In this document: positions 26,848 to 40,294 of the stretch, one piece after another
Numbering within the stretch: the first letter of the stretch is position 1
Layout of the letters: each line of letters starts with the position of its first letter
Assembly (NCBI GenBank): GCA_019925105.1
Contig: JAHGAU010000003.1
Span: 682,001-746,000, forward strand
Length of the DNA stretch: 64,000 nt
Source: Niebla homalea
Taxonomy: Eukaryota; Ascomycota; Lecanoromycetes; Lecanorales; Ramalinaceae
Reading direction: 5' to 3'
Made by a program: the position numbers and the translations under genes
The notes under the pieces: generated by a model
Told to the model about the DNA's origin: nothing
The model's database searches: none
Seen by the model: only the letters and a program-made list of their open reading frames with translations

Positions 26848-28026
26848 CGATCCCCCCCTCCACGACGGTGAGCTCCTGCCACCTAGACCAAAACCACCCT
26901 TGTCGGACCTGGGTATAGCCTTAAAGAACCACCGAGTGTGTAGCTGATACCTTGAACGAGCGTGGTAGTTGATTGCTGAAGGGCTGAGAAACCCGGGTGT
27001 TGAGAAAAAGCTCCTGAAAAGAGGTGAAAAAATCGACTTAAGTTGAGTCGATTGGCGTGATCTCCGGGGTAAAGCCGAGTCGTACACTTTCTGTTGAAAA
27101 GGGGTTTAGTGTAGGGCTACCACCGTTGACGCCGTTTTGAAACTAAAGCGATTGACGAGGTGGCCGTAAGTGAGCCGGCTGAGTGGCTTTCACCCCTTAT
27201 AGGTGAGCTGAAGCCATAAGAGTGGCTTTTACGCTTAATACCCTCGTCGCACTTACTGAGATATAATTCCCTTGCTCTTGCTCTACCCGTGGTGTCACCC
27301 TTATTAGTATCACTATTAATATTGACCGTCCATCTAGTTACTAGCTATTCCGGCCTATAGGTTACCCTATTAAGGGCCCCGTAGCTGCTAACGTTTTATG
27401 GGCTTATAACGTAATAATAATATATTTACCGTAGGTTTTATAAGACGAGAATCGGAAATCGATTTACCTGATTAATTAAGAAATTAAATACTATTATAGT
27501 AAGCTTATTATTAATAATAGGCTTATATAAATATTATAATTAAGGTATTAATAAGCTTATTTATAAAGTCGATAAATTAAAGTGTTAATACCCTATATTA
27601 TAAGTAAAATAATTAAGTATATACTCGTCGTATAGTTTAAGGGATTTTTAACGATAGGCTTATTTACGGTATCGTCTTAAACGTTCTTCCTTAAGAAAAC
27701 CTACTTAAGCTTCTTAACTATCCTTATTCTTATTTTTATCCTTATTCTATTCTGAATCTTAATTAACTTAATTACTACCAGTGTTAACGTCCACCCAGTT
27801 TTAGCCATTCCGGCCTGCAGGGGTTTCCACTCTTGGTTCCTATAGCTACTAACGTTTCATGGGCTCGTAATACGTACTTACTGCACGGCTTACTAATTGA
27901 CTAATACGTTTCTCCGCAATACCGATTAACTGGCCGGCTGACTAACTGACAGTGTTATTTTAGTGAAGTACGACTACATATAAGGCTTATAACCAACCTC
28001 GCGATATAGAAGGATAGCTATTATTA

Positions 28027-28189
28027 TGTTAAGGAACTAATGTATAAGGTTTAGCTATAAACGGAATAATAGCTATAGTAATGTTTATGGTACAGGATGC
28101 ACCCACCATATAAGTGTAAGTGCCAAGGAGCTAGTACTCATGGGGCAAGTAGGCCGAGCCTGGGAGCAAGGCCTGCTGGAACCATGACA
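28027..28189 (-). repeat. T2 LTR, right copy
   Basis: 163 bp, gap-free with the left copy. Its first third is RIP-converted, while its last half is nearly identical to the left copy. Confidence 0.93.
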
Positions 28190-31100
28190 CGAGTAATTAA
28201 TAAAATAATTTTAATAATAAAACCTTCTTAAACAGTTAAAGTTTATTAAAACAAAGGGTATATAACCGCGACCGTAAAGGCGAAAAGGTTAATTAAGTAG
28301 GTTTTTAAATATAGAAATTAAAAGATACTTAATTAATTAAAGGTTACTTAAAAAAAAGAAAGGATTATTAAGAAGGTTAAATAAATATACTTTTAATTTA
28401 CGGTATATAACTTAATAATCTTACTTCGTAATATTTAAAAGTTAATAAAGTATAATAAAGAATAAAGTAAAAAATTAAAGCTTATTTTTAAATTCCCGTT
28501 TTTTAAGAAACCCGATAGTATATTAATTAATACCTTTAACGGTAAAATTAAGGCCTTTAAAAAAGCATTTTTCCCCCCTCCGTTAAAAGTTAACTAAAAT
28601 AATATTAATAACGTTACGTACTTTAATCCCGTATTAATAAATAAAATAATAATATAAGATATAATAATTAAAGTAATGAATAAATTTTAAAAAAATAAAG
28701 CCTTAAAATTAAATAAGATTCTTAATAGATTCTTATTAATAATAATTTTATTATTTAAGAAGGTTTTTATTTATTTTTTTTAAGTATATTTTAACGTTAA
28801 TTATTATTTACGTAAATTTAAAAAAATAAAAACGATTATCCTTAAGAAGCTTATTAAGCCGGATTACTTTAAGGTAAAATCTTATAAACTTATTATATTT
28901 TTTTATATATTAAAGAAAGCCTTAGAAATAAAAATAATAAAAATCTTTAAAAATTATATAAAGAATTATAGACTTCTCCCCGATTAATAAATAAGAGTAA
29001 AAAAAGATTAATTAATAAAAATAGCCCTTAAGGGATTAATTAACGGTATATATATAATATAAGGTTACGGGAAAAAATATATTATAAGTTTTTTTTCTCT
29101 TAATATTATAAATACCTTTAATTAAAATAAATCATTAAAAATTATTATATAACTTAAGGAAAAAAAGGATATTATTTTTCTTAATTAAGTAAATCAAGAT
29201 TTTCTTAAGCGACCGAATTATATTAATTAATTTAAAATAAAAAATAAGTTTAATAAAGCCCGTTATAACGGGGATTCCTTAAAAATTACTTATTTCTTTT
29301 ATATTATTTTTATTGTTTAATAGTTTATTAATTAAGGAACTTATTAAATTAAAATAAAAGGTTTAAATTGAAACCTTTATTAACGATATTTACCTTTTAA
29401 CTTATAATATTTTTATATATATAAATTATTTAAAATTAAAATAAACTTATAAAGTTTATTTTTAATAAGCGAAAACCTACGGGCCTTAATTTTCATTATA
29501 TGAATATAAGTTTATTTATATAATTAAAAGCTTAAAGTTGTATAATATAATCATTATAATAAACTTAAATAAAATTATAATAAAGCCGGATATTAATATT
29601 AAAATCCTTAACCTTTAAGTAAATAAAAAGTTTAAATAAAAAGATTATATAAGAAAAATTTTTAAGAAAATAACTTTATAAGAAAAAAACCTTATTTATT
29701 TCGCCGTATTAATATAAAAAGTTATATTATAAAAGGCCCGGACTATTTATTAAGCCGTAATAAAGTTAATTATAATATACGCTATAGCCATTTAATATAT
29801 ACTTAAAAGTACTTTAAGATATAAGAAAAAGTTTATTTAAATATTATAAAAAGTCTAAAATTAATATTTAAGAATAATTAATAATACTTATAAAGTAACC
29901 TTTATCCTGGTATTAAAATTTAAGGTTTTTATATTATTAATTAAAGTTTTATTAAGTTAAATAATCGCTTAAATAAAGTTAAAAAGATATATATACTTAA
30001 TTATAATAATAAGAAACGGGCGGATCCGTTAAAATCTTAATAAGCCTTAAGTTAAAAAGAATAAATTAAGGATACTTATCCCCTTTCTTATAAAGATAAA
30101 GTAGGAATAAGCTAAAAAGAAAGTTAATTTTATTAATATTTTAAAGGTTAATTTAAATATATATAAATTCCCGTTAAACGTAAAAAAGATTAAAATTAAG
30201 GGGATTTAAAGAATATAAGCTATAATAATTACTTTATAAATTATAATAAAGTAAATTAAATATTAATAAAAATATAGGGACTTTATATTTAAGGATTATT
30301 ATTATTTAATTCTTAACGATAAAAAGATTATTAATAAGTATTTCCGCCGTTATAATATTATAAAGAAGGGTAATAACGTATTAACGATTTAACTTTAAAC
30401 GGATAAAAACGGTTTAATTTACTTCCTATTTATTATATATATTAAAAGTTAAATAAACGTTAAATATCAGTATAAATAAAGAAATAAAGACGCTATATAC
30501 GTTTTTATTTCTTATTTTTTATTTACGGAAGTTAAGTTAAGATTTATCGTAAAAGTTAATATTTATAATTATTATTAAATATTATTTATAAATACAGGTA
30601 TCCGGGTAACCGTTAAGTTTATAGTATTTACCGGATTACTATTATAGTTCAATTTTATTATAAAGATAAATAAAATTATTAAAAACCTTATAAAAAAGGC
30701 CCGTTATTAATTAAAGAAAAAAAAGTAAAGCGGAAACCGGTTATATTAATTATATAAACCGGAAAGTATTTTTTATAGCCATAAAGATATAATAATAAAC
30801 GCTTATTAAAAGTTTTTAAAGGAATTAATAATAATAATAATATAAGAAAAATATATATTAAACGTATAAGTATTAATAAAAATAATTAAAGGTATTACGT
30901 AAGGTTAAAGTAGTATAAATATATAAAGGAGCGGAAAAGTAATAAGCTTAAAAGTAACCTTTATAAGGATACAATTATAATGTTATGGATTTTCTTAAGG
31001 GAGTTAATATATAAAAAGTATATAAATAAATTATTATTTTTTAAACGGCCGTTAATATCCTTTATTTTAAGGGATCAAAAGTAAAAGCCTGGTAAATACC

Positions 31101-31226
31101 GGGTTTTGCCCTAACGTTATAAGTGTCAGGTTTTTGCGGTTACCAGTAAGGCCAAAAGGCCGCGTATTAAGGAACGCCGGAATTAACTTAGTTAGACCCG
31201 TAGTATAAATCAATCAATCAATCAAT

Positions 31227-32500
31227 AATAAGTTTATAAAAGTAAATACGATATTATATAATCTTAAGTCTAAAATAAGAAGTATTAAATATAAAGAAAC
31301 CTTTAATAAATTTTACGTTAAATTTTTTATCGTTATTTCGTTTTTTAAATTATTAAAAGTATATAAGATTTTAAATTTTAAGTATATACTTAATTAACGT
31401 TTATAATATAAACTTTTTAATAAAATAATATATAATAACTTTAAAGAATTTATATAATACTTACGTTAATATAACTTTAATATAAAGTAAATTAACGTAG
31501 AAAATAAGGGAAAACATAGGAATAAATTAAACTTCAAGGAAAAAGTTAAAAAGAAAAACAATACCTTAATAAAAATATTATATATTAATAATTATGGATA
31601 TTTAAATAGAGTTTCCCGTTTATCTTATATTCTTATAAAACTTTATATTAAAAACGTTATTTTAAATATAAAACGAAGGGTTATTATCTTAAGAATAAGA
31701 AAGTTATTTATAAGGATAAGTAATAAGTACTTATAAAGAAATTTATAACTTATTTTAAGTCAATTCAAATCGTTTTTATTCGGATCGGTAATAATACGGA
31801 TAACTCGGGAAACGAATAATCTTTAATAGAAAATATTATTAAAGACTTTATTTAATAATATATAAAAGAATATATTAACTTAAGGAGGAATAAAAACTTA
31901 CGATATTATATTTTTCTTTATACTATTTAGACTTAAAAGAATTATTATAATTTAATCGTTGATTTAACTTTTAAGGAGAATTTATTATAAATAAAGGATT
32001 TTAAAATATTAAATATTTAATAAATATTAATATATCCATATATAACTTCGTTAGTATAGCTTTTATTAAAAGATATAAATTTATAATTATATTACTTATA
32101 AATTATATTAATTTAAGCTTATAAATAATAAAGATACTCTTAATATTATTTATATCATAAAAGTCTTTTTTTAATTAAGAGAAAGATATTTAAACGAACT
32201 ATAATATATAATTACGTCTTTTAAAAGTTTTAATATTATATTTAATATATTATAGCTCGAATTATATGACCCGGAATTAAAGTTCTTAATAAAACTATTA
32301 ACCTTTAATTTAAATTATTATATAACTTATTATTTAAATTATTATAAGCCGGTTATAATTTATAACGGAAAAAGCTTATTATCCCGGGAGTCTTTATTAT
32401 AAGAAAATATTACGGAAATATTAATATATACTTTTATAAAAATAATTAAACGCTTTAATAATAAGGTAATTTTTATATAATTAAAATACTTTAAAGAATA
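31227..32500 (+). pseudogene. Outer Gypsy gag/protease piece
   Basis: Between LINE B and LINE C lies about 1.27 kb of the outer Gypsy. By position between the 5' LTR and the RT piece at 40,295 it should carry gag and protease. The plus-strand read-through is Lys/Phe/Leu-rich and gag-like, but no zinc knuckle or protease triad is certain. Confidence 0.45.
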
Positions 32501-35500
32501 ATGGCGACGAACAACGGGATCCTAGAGGTCAGAAACGATGCATACGTATATAGCTTAAGTAATAATAAGAATAATATTTTAAATACGATAAGCGGAAGCG
32601 GAATAATGGTAAAAATAAAAAGGGAGGAAGGGTAAGCGGTTTAAGTTAATAGGAATAATAATAAATTATATAAATAACGTAATAAATACGAGATAGAAAA
32701 GCCTTACATTAAATAAAGAGCCTATAATTAATAAGATACGCGTAAAGGGACGCGTATAACGTGTAAAAGTATTATTATAAAGGGTAATAAATAAAAAGCG
32801 GAAAGAATAAGGACGGTACGTAAAGACGGATAAAAGGTAAATAGAGGCGTAAAAGGCCTTATTAAGTATATATAAATTAAAAAAAAGCTAAATAAAAATA
32901 AAGAGATATTAAATAAATAAGAATAAATTATAAAAAAAAATAACCATTAAATATACGGAGGAAAAATAAAAAAGGAAAAAGCAATAAAAACGCTAAAAAA
33001 CCTCCTTATAATTATATAGAAAGATATTATATTAAAAATTTAACCGATATTATAAATCGCACTATAAAAAATAAAAGACTTTTATATAAATACGGGGAAA
33101 GGTTTAAGGAAGTTAAAAAAATTACGTAGAGCTTAAAAAACGATAATAAAAGTACCGGCGGACGGAAACGAAAAAAAACAGAAAGGATATATATAAAGTA
33201 AAGGAATAATAAAGAAAACTTTAAAAAAGGGAGCGGGGATAAGCTAAATAATAAAAACCGTAAAAACGGCACTGGCTTTAACGGTAAAAAAGGTAAAAAC
33301 AGGGGGAAAAACGGCGGTATTAAGGAAAACCAGGATAATAACAGTATAATTATTAAGTAAAAAAGAAAGGAGCATAATAATAAAAATAAACCCGTTATAA
33401 TTAATAAAAGCGTTTAAAATAATAAAAGAACTATTAATAAAATAAATTATTACGGTATATAAGCTATAAAATAAAGATGTCTTTCTTAATATAACCTTAT
33501 TAAAAATAAAAAAAAGGCTAAAGAAATTAAAGGGATAAGCCGGTAAAAAAAAATATAAAATAATAAAAATATTAAAATAATCCTTTATTATTATAGTAAA
33601 TAGGATATATTTAATAAAATTTACGGAAGAAAAAAAGGAAATTATTTTAAAACGGATAAAAAAGGAGAATATAATCCTTTATCTTAAATTAAAAATCATT
33701 AATTATGATTTTCCCCCTATAATAAAAAAATTAAACGTTTTTAATTATATAAAGAGATACTTTATAGTTATCTTAAACGTAATATTAATAAAAATATATA
33801 ACAATATCCTTAATAAAGAGGTAATAAAAGGTAAATCCTTTAAATTAATAAGACCTTAAGACCGGGCAATAGATATTTATTAATACTTTAAATATTAAAA
33901 GTACGGATATATTACTATAAAATACCTTAATAATATAAAATACGCGGTATATATTAAAAGGTATAATACGTATAAATACGTTAACTTAATAATAAAAAGC
34001 TTAATAAAAAACGCGCTGAAATATATAATATATAATAATAATAATTACTTAACGTAAAACTTATAATATATAATAAAAGCGAAAGAAACCTAATATAAAG
34101 AAATTAAGATAACGGTTAAAGTTTAACGTTATAACTTATATAAACTTAGATTAATAAAATAATTAAAAACGGTCTTAAAACGTAAATAAAACTTATTAAA
34201 TAAAGAAAAATAAAGCGTAATAATTAATAATATAAAAAAAAAAAAACTTATAATAATATTAATTTTTAAGGCCGGCCGTTTAACCAGAATTACTATTATA
34301 ATAAAAAGATTAAAATAAATAATATTTAATTTTAAAAAGAAACCGTTTATATAAATAAAAGTTGATAAAGAAAGCCTAATAAACGTTAATATTTAATATA
34401 TTTATACTTTTAAGGGTAATATAATATAATATATACGGGGAAATAATTAAAATCGTAATATTAATATTTAAATTTAAAGAAATAAAGGATATCGATATTA
34501 TAGCGATATAAAAGCCATTATATAATCCGTATATTTATTTTTTAATTAACCCGGAAAATAGTTTTTATTTAACCTTTAAAAGTAATAAAATAATACAGAT
34601 ATATTTCTTTATTAATAAAAAGCTAAATATAAATAGTTAAAATATTATTTATTATAAAAAAAACCTATATATATTCCGGATTATACGGGAAAAGGATATT
34701 AAAGGTAATTTAAATATTTATAATATATATAATCCGTTACCGGCCAATAAAAAAAACCCTTTATAATTTTATTACTTAAAAATATTATAACTATATTTAA
34801 TAAGTATTTCTTAATAAAAGACTTTAATTTTTATTACGTTTAATAAAATAAGGATAATTATATGATTAATTATATTAAATCTGAAAAGCTATTAATAATT
34901 ATTATATAATTTAATTTTATATTATTAACATTAAAAAAGACTATTATATAAAAAAGCTATAAACTTAAGATTACGATTAACTTAATATTCAGCTTAAAAA
35001 GTATTATTAACTTAATTATAATATACGGACCTTAAAAGGACTTAAAATACGGTTTAAATTACGTTCTAATATAAATAACTTTAAATTAATCTATTAATAT
35101 AACTCCGCCCCCACCGTTTAAACGAACGTAAAAAACGGTTAAAGAAATTAAAATATTTATAAAAGCAATAAAAATAATATCCCAATTAACGGAACTCCCC
35201 GGCTTAATAATAAAGAATAAATTAACCGTTTTATAAAATAAATAATAAAGGCTTTAAATAAAGTAATTAACGTTATAATTTTAATAATAAAATTATCTTA
35301 AAGAGTTAAAACCTATTAAAACGAAGAATATATAAAGGCGATTATAAAGGTAAAAACGTTTATAAAATAAATTATTAAATATAAAAACCGGGAAATATTT
35401 TAATAATTAAAAAAAGCTTAAAAGGAAAAAAAAAGAATTATCCGGAAGGTTAAGTAAATATACTTCCGGGCTATAATATATAACTTAACGGTTTCCTTTT

Positions 35501-36094
35501 ATAATATTTAAAAATTAATAAAATACGGTAAAAAATAAAATAAGAAACCTAAATTTATTTTTAAGTTTTTACCCTTAAAAAGATTAGATAATACGGTAAT
35601 AAATACCTTTAATAGTAAGATTAAAACCTTTAAAAAAACGTTTTTTCCCCCTGTTATCGGAAGTTAACTTAATAAATATCAATGGTATAATATATCCTGA
35701 ATTAATAATAATAAGTAAAGTAATAACTTAAGAAATAATAATTAAAACGATTAATAAACCGAAAAAGGATAAAACCTTTAAACTTAACAATATATTAAAT
35801 AGGTTCCTATCTATAATAATAACGTTATTTAAAAAGGTTTTTATTTACTTATTTTAAGTTTACCTTAATATAAGATATTACCCTTATAAATTTAAAAAGG
35901 CCAAAACGATTATCCTTAAGAAGCTAATTAAATTAAATTACTTAAAGGTAAAATTATATAAACCTATAATACTCCTTTATATATTAAAGAAAACTTTAAA
36001 GATAATAATCGTAAAAATCTTAAGTAATTACGTAAAAAAGTATAAACTATTCCTTAATTAATAAATAAAAATAAAAAGAAAATAATTAATAAAG

Positions 36095-36256
36095 TATCAG
36101 GTACTGAGAGTACTGAGGTAAAAGGTGGGTGTAATATATATAATAAGTATCTATTTAACTATGAAGGTGCGTAATATAAATATGCGCGTCAAGCCATTAT
36201 ACCCTTTTAATATTAGTGCCCGATAAGCTTTTAGCATACGTATATTACATATAATA
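36095..36256. repeat. T1 LTR, left copy
   Basis: 162 bp, gap-free with 37954-38115; the differences are C/T and G/A transitions. Confidence 0.93.
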
Positions 36257-37120
36257 AATATATTATAAAAAGAAAGACCGTAACGCCCTCGTTATAACGG
36301 TAAGGTTAAAGTCTTTATAAAGGAAAACGGTTCCGGGGCTAAGGATTAAATATATTTAGCGCCGAGTATATTAAGGAAGTAAAAGTAAATAATAATTATT
36401 AAGTATTAAGGCTAATTATTAAAGGAAAGTTAAAAAATCGAAAAACCATAAAAGGTATAAGCCGAGGAATTATTATAAGCTACCCGGGATATAATCGTGA
36501 ATTTAAGGGTATTATAATTAAGCTAAATCGCTTAAAACCGTGATATCCGTGGTTTAACTGGGTAAGCTCTTTAAGCCTTTAATAGCTATAATAACAATAT
36601 TATTCCAATATAAATTATAAAAGGACCATATATTACCCTTTTTATTATAAAGGTAAGCCTAATTATCCACCTAATATATATTAACGTATTCATCTTATAA
36701 TAAGGGCCTGGTTTTATCGTCGGACTCGAAGGTAGGGTTATTATTACTATTATTATAACGGAAATAATAAACCTTTAAAGGGTCCGGTGCAGGAAATGCC
36801 TTACGTGTAAAGCCGCTTATTAAACGGTATTTATTATTGCTTTTAAAACGAGGCTTATTATATATAAATATTGTTTATAATAAAGTATTTAATAATAAAG
36901 TTAATAATATTAACTTATTTATATAGCGATATTATTTATATTATACGGATTACCGAAGTTATATATAAGTTATAAAGGTTTCTTAATTATAAGGGAATTA
37001 AAGGGTATTCTGTAGGGCTACTTTAAAGTAAATAAATACGAGCTTAAGAGCCTGTTACTGGGTATTACTTAGTCGTTTAGCTATAGTTATTACCCGGCCC
37101 ATAAATACAGTTACGGACTT

Positions 37121-37318
37121 TTAATTTACGGCGTCCTTACGTATATATTTCAGGTAATTAAGTTGCTTAAGGAGCTGGTACTCTAAGGTTCCGAACCGAG
37201 TTATAAGTATAAATACTAGAGGATCTATTGATTTTATATTTATAAGATAATTACGAATTTTATTTATAACTTTAAATATCCACCAATTATAGGCCTTATT
37301 TAAGCCGTTAAGTTTCAT
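37121..37318 (-). pseudogene. Unrecognised reading frame inside T1
   Basis: 65 codons are open on the minus strand in an otherwise RIP-broken region, and the frame continues upstream past a single TAA. The product contains NWWIFKVINKIRNY and FGTLEYQLLKQLNYL. It could be a leftover of a gag-like protein carried by the element, or chance. I do not recognise it. Confidence 0.3.
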
Positions 37319-37953
37319 AAAGCTTAAAGTAATATACTTTTAAACGACCTTATTACCTTTAATATTACTTATAATTTAAAGCCGATTAATAAAGGCATAA
37401 ACGTTATTAATGCCGTCGAAGTAGCCGACTTCTTTAATACGGTATCGTTTAATATTATCCTTCTTTTTTTACTTATCTTTTAATGGTTAAGGCTTATTAA
37501 AGGGTTTTAAGATAAAGTCCTTATAATAATACTTAAATAATTTTAAGCGAGCTTTAAGGGCGGTAAATTTATTTTTAAGGCTATTAAACTTCTTATTAAA
37601 CTTTATATCTATAGTTACGATAGTCGTACTTAGTTTATTAATGGTTATAGTAAGGGTTAAAATAAAAAGTTTATTAATTATTTTTAACGAAGGTTTCTAC
37701 TTTAATAATTAAGGTTACGGTATCTTTCTTAAGCGAATATTATACCCGTTATTTAATATAAGATAATAAATAAAGTAATAAAATAATATCGTCGAAATGC
37801 CTTTTAAAGGGATTAACGAGTTAAGTATTAAAAAGGTCCGTTTAACGCGGTTATTATAAGAGCTATAACGTAATCGCTCTTAATAATAAATATATTAAAG
37901 GCTATACTTAAACTATAGATAAACGTAAATAACCGCAAGCTATTATTATTATT

Positions 37954-38115
37954 TATTAGGTATTAAGAGTATTAAGGTAAAAGGTGGGTATAATATATAT
38001 AATAAATATTTACCTAACTATAAAGGTACGTAATATAAGTATGCGCGCCAAGCTACTATACCCTTTTGGTGCTAGTGCCCGATAAGCTCTTGGCATGCGC
38101 ACATTGCACATAACA
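37954..38115. repeat. T1 LTR, right copy
   Basis: 162 bp. The part after about 38,040 keeps CpA/TpG and is hardly mutated. It is followed by the right TSD TAAAG. Confidence 0.93.
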
Positions 38116-40294
38116 TAAAGATAACTTTAAAAAACTTAATTAATAAAGTATATATAATATAAAACTATAAAAAAAAGTATATTATAAGTTTTCTTTCTTT
38201 AAATATTATAAAAGCGTTTAATAAAATAAATTATTAAAAATTACTATATAATTTACGGAAATTTTTTTTTTTATTTTTCCTTATAAATTAAATAAAAAAT
38301 TTCTTAAATAATTAAGCAATATTAATTAATTTAGGATAAAAAATAAATATAATAAAGCCCGTAATAATAAGGATTCCCTAAGGATTACTTATTTCCTTAA
38401 TTTTATTCTTATTCTTTAATAACTTATTTATTGAAAACTTAATAAAGCTAAAATAAAAGGTTTAAATAAAAGGCTTTATTAACGATATTTACCTTTTAAT
38501 TTATAATACGTTTATTTATATGAATTATTTAAAGCTAAAATAGGCCCATAAAGTTTATTTATAATAAGTAAAAATATATAAGGTTTAATTTACCTTATAT
38601 AAGTATAAGCTTATTTATATAATAAGGAGCCTAAAACTATACGATATAATAGCTATAGTAAACTTAAGTAATATAATAATAAAACCGGAAGCCAGTATTA
38701 AAATATTTAGTTTATAAATTAATAAGAAATTAAATTAAAAGGATTATATAAAAAAAGTTTAAAGGAAGATAATTTTATAAGAAAAAGGCCTTATTTACCT
38801 TACGGCGTTAACGTATGGAGCTATATTATAAAAAATTAAAACTATTTATTAAGTAATTATAAAATTTACAATAACGTACGTAATAACTATTTAATACGTA
38901 TTTAAGAGTACGCTTAAATATAGGAAAAAGTCCGTCCGGTATTTATAAAACGTTTAAAACCAATATTTAAAAATAATAAATAAAGTATATAAAACGATTT
39001 CCGTCCTGATATTAGAATTTAAAGTTTTTATATTATTAATAAAGTTAACCTTAAATTAAATAATCGCTTAAACGAAGTTTAAAAAAGGTATAAACTTAAT
39101 TACGTTAATAGGAAATAAATATATTTATTAGAACTATAAGAGGCCTTAAATAAAAAAGCGTAAAAAAATAACGTTTACCCTTTTTACGGAAATTAAACTA
39201 AAGTAAATTAAAAAAGAAATTGACTTAATTTACGTTTAAAAAGTTAACGTAAGAATATATAAACTTTTATTTAAAATAAAAATAACGGAAAAGAAAAAGG
39301 CTATAAAAACGAAGTTAACGGCAATTACCCGGTAAACTATAAAGAAATAAATAAAATATTAACGTAAATATAAAAAATTAATCCCTTAAGGGCAATAATA
39401 CTTAACGTTAAATAACGATAAGGTTATTAATAAATATCTCGAACGTTATAAAATTATAAGGAAAAGTAATAACGCGTTAATAATTTAACTCCAAATAAAT
39501 AAAAATGGCTTAATTTACTTCCTTTTTATTATATATACCGGTAACCGGATTAACGTTAATTATAAATATAAATAACGAAAGTAAGACGTTATATATATAT
39601 TAATTTCCTATTTATTATTTAAAGAATATAAACCGGGATTAATTAAAAAAATAAAGATTAACGATTATCGTTAAATACTTATTAATAAAAAGGGTATTAA
39701 GGCGGCCGTCAGATTTATAATAATTACGGGTTTATTATTATAATTTAGTTTAACCAAAGAAATAAATAAAGTAATTAAAAACCCAATTAAGAAACCTCAC
39801 CGTTAACTTAAGGGTAAAAAGCAGCGGCGGAAAAACTATATTTAGTAGGGGGTTAAAGGGGCCGTAAATACCGGAGCGGTATAAAAAACGATATTATATT
39901 GGTTAATAAAGTCGTATAAATAAAATAATAATAATATATATATTAATAAGGATATTTAATAATATAATCGGAATTTTAAAATCTTAATATTAAATAGACC
40001 CGTAAGGTAACGGAAAAATAATAAATTCGGGGATAACCTTTAAGTGGATTTAATTATAATATTATAAGTTTTTCTAGAAAAAATATGTAAATAAATTTTT
40101 ACTCTTTAAACGGCCGTAAATGCTTTTAGTTTTTAAAACGTAAGTAGAAATTGGGTAGATACCGGTTTTTATTCCTAACGTTATAGATATCGGGTTTTTT
40201 ACGGTTATTAATAAGGTTAAACGGCCGAGTATTAAGGAATACCGGAATTAGCTTAGCTAGATCCGTAATATAAATCAATCAATCAATCAATCAA

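Larger units (their letters stand above)
26685..28189 (-). mobile_element. Short non-autonomous LTR element T2 (1505 bp)
   Basis: Two 163-bp LTRs (26685-26847 and 28027-28189) start TGTTA and end TRAYA. The flanks AAAGT and CGAGT agree at only the last three of five bases, so the TSD is not exact. A pyrimidine run after the left LTR (26851-26860) is the complement of a polypurine tract, giving minus orientation. The 1.18-kb interior has no polymerase. It contains a diverged direct duplication (about 27,322-27,440 and 27,784-27,900) and a module near 27,035-27,085 shared with T1 and with 46,095-46,165. The left half is GC-normal and the segment 27,400-27,780 is RIP-like. It resembles a TRIM (terminal-repeat retrotransposon in miniature). 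Confidence 0.85.
23914..31226 (+). mobile_element. LINE B (Tad1-like), interrupted by short LTR element T2
   Basis: Same family as LINE A: it starts ATGGCGACGAATAAAGG at 23914 and ends in four AATC units at about 31,226. The TSD core AATAAGTTTAT is seen at 23896-23906 and 31227-31237. Removing T2 (26685-28189) and its target duplication leaves about 5.8 kb, the full length. ORF1 and ORF2 remnants correspond to those of LINE A and are equally destroyed by RIP, including an endonuclease block near 26,230 and RT near 28,850. Confidence 0.9.
36095..38115. mobile_element. Short non-autonomous LTR element T1 (2021 bp)
   Basis: Two 162-bp LTRs (36095-36256 and 37954-38115) have a perfect TSD TAAAG at 36090-36094 and 38116-38120. 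The left LTR starts TATCAGG and the right LTR ends CATAACA. The 1.7-kb interior has no polymerase motif. The segment 36,430-36,560 is homologous to 46,045-46,165. Bases next to the right LTR (AAGCTATTATTATTATT) resemble those at the same place in T2 and T3. Orientation is probably minus, by analogy. It is RIP-mutated except for the outer half of the right LTR. Confidence 0.9.
32501..40294 (+). mobile_element. LINE C (Tad1-like), interrupted by short LTR element T1
   Basis: It starts ATGGCGACGAACAACGG at 32501 and ends in five AATC units at 40,294. The TSD core AATACTTTAAA is at 32485-32495 and 40295-40305. Without T1 (36095-38115 plus 5 bp) it is 5768 bp, within 2 bp of LINE A. ORF1, endonuclease (near 34,810) and RT (near 35,900) remnants correspond to LINE A. 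It is inserted in the pol region of the outer Gypsy. Confidence 0.92.

Noticed and set aside
26743..27087. 114-codon minus ORF in T2
   Set aside because: Low-complexity product without a domain. It overlaps the LTR, and the neighbouring frame fits the module shared with 46,095-46,165 better.
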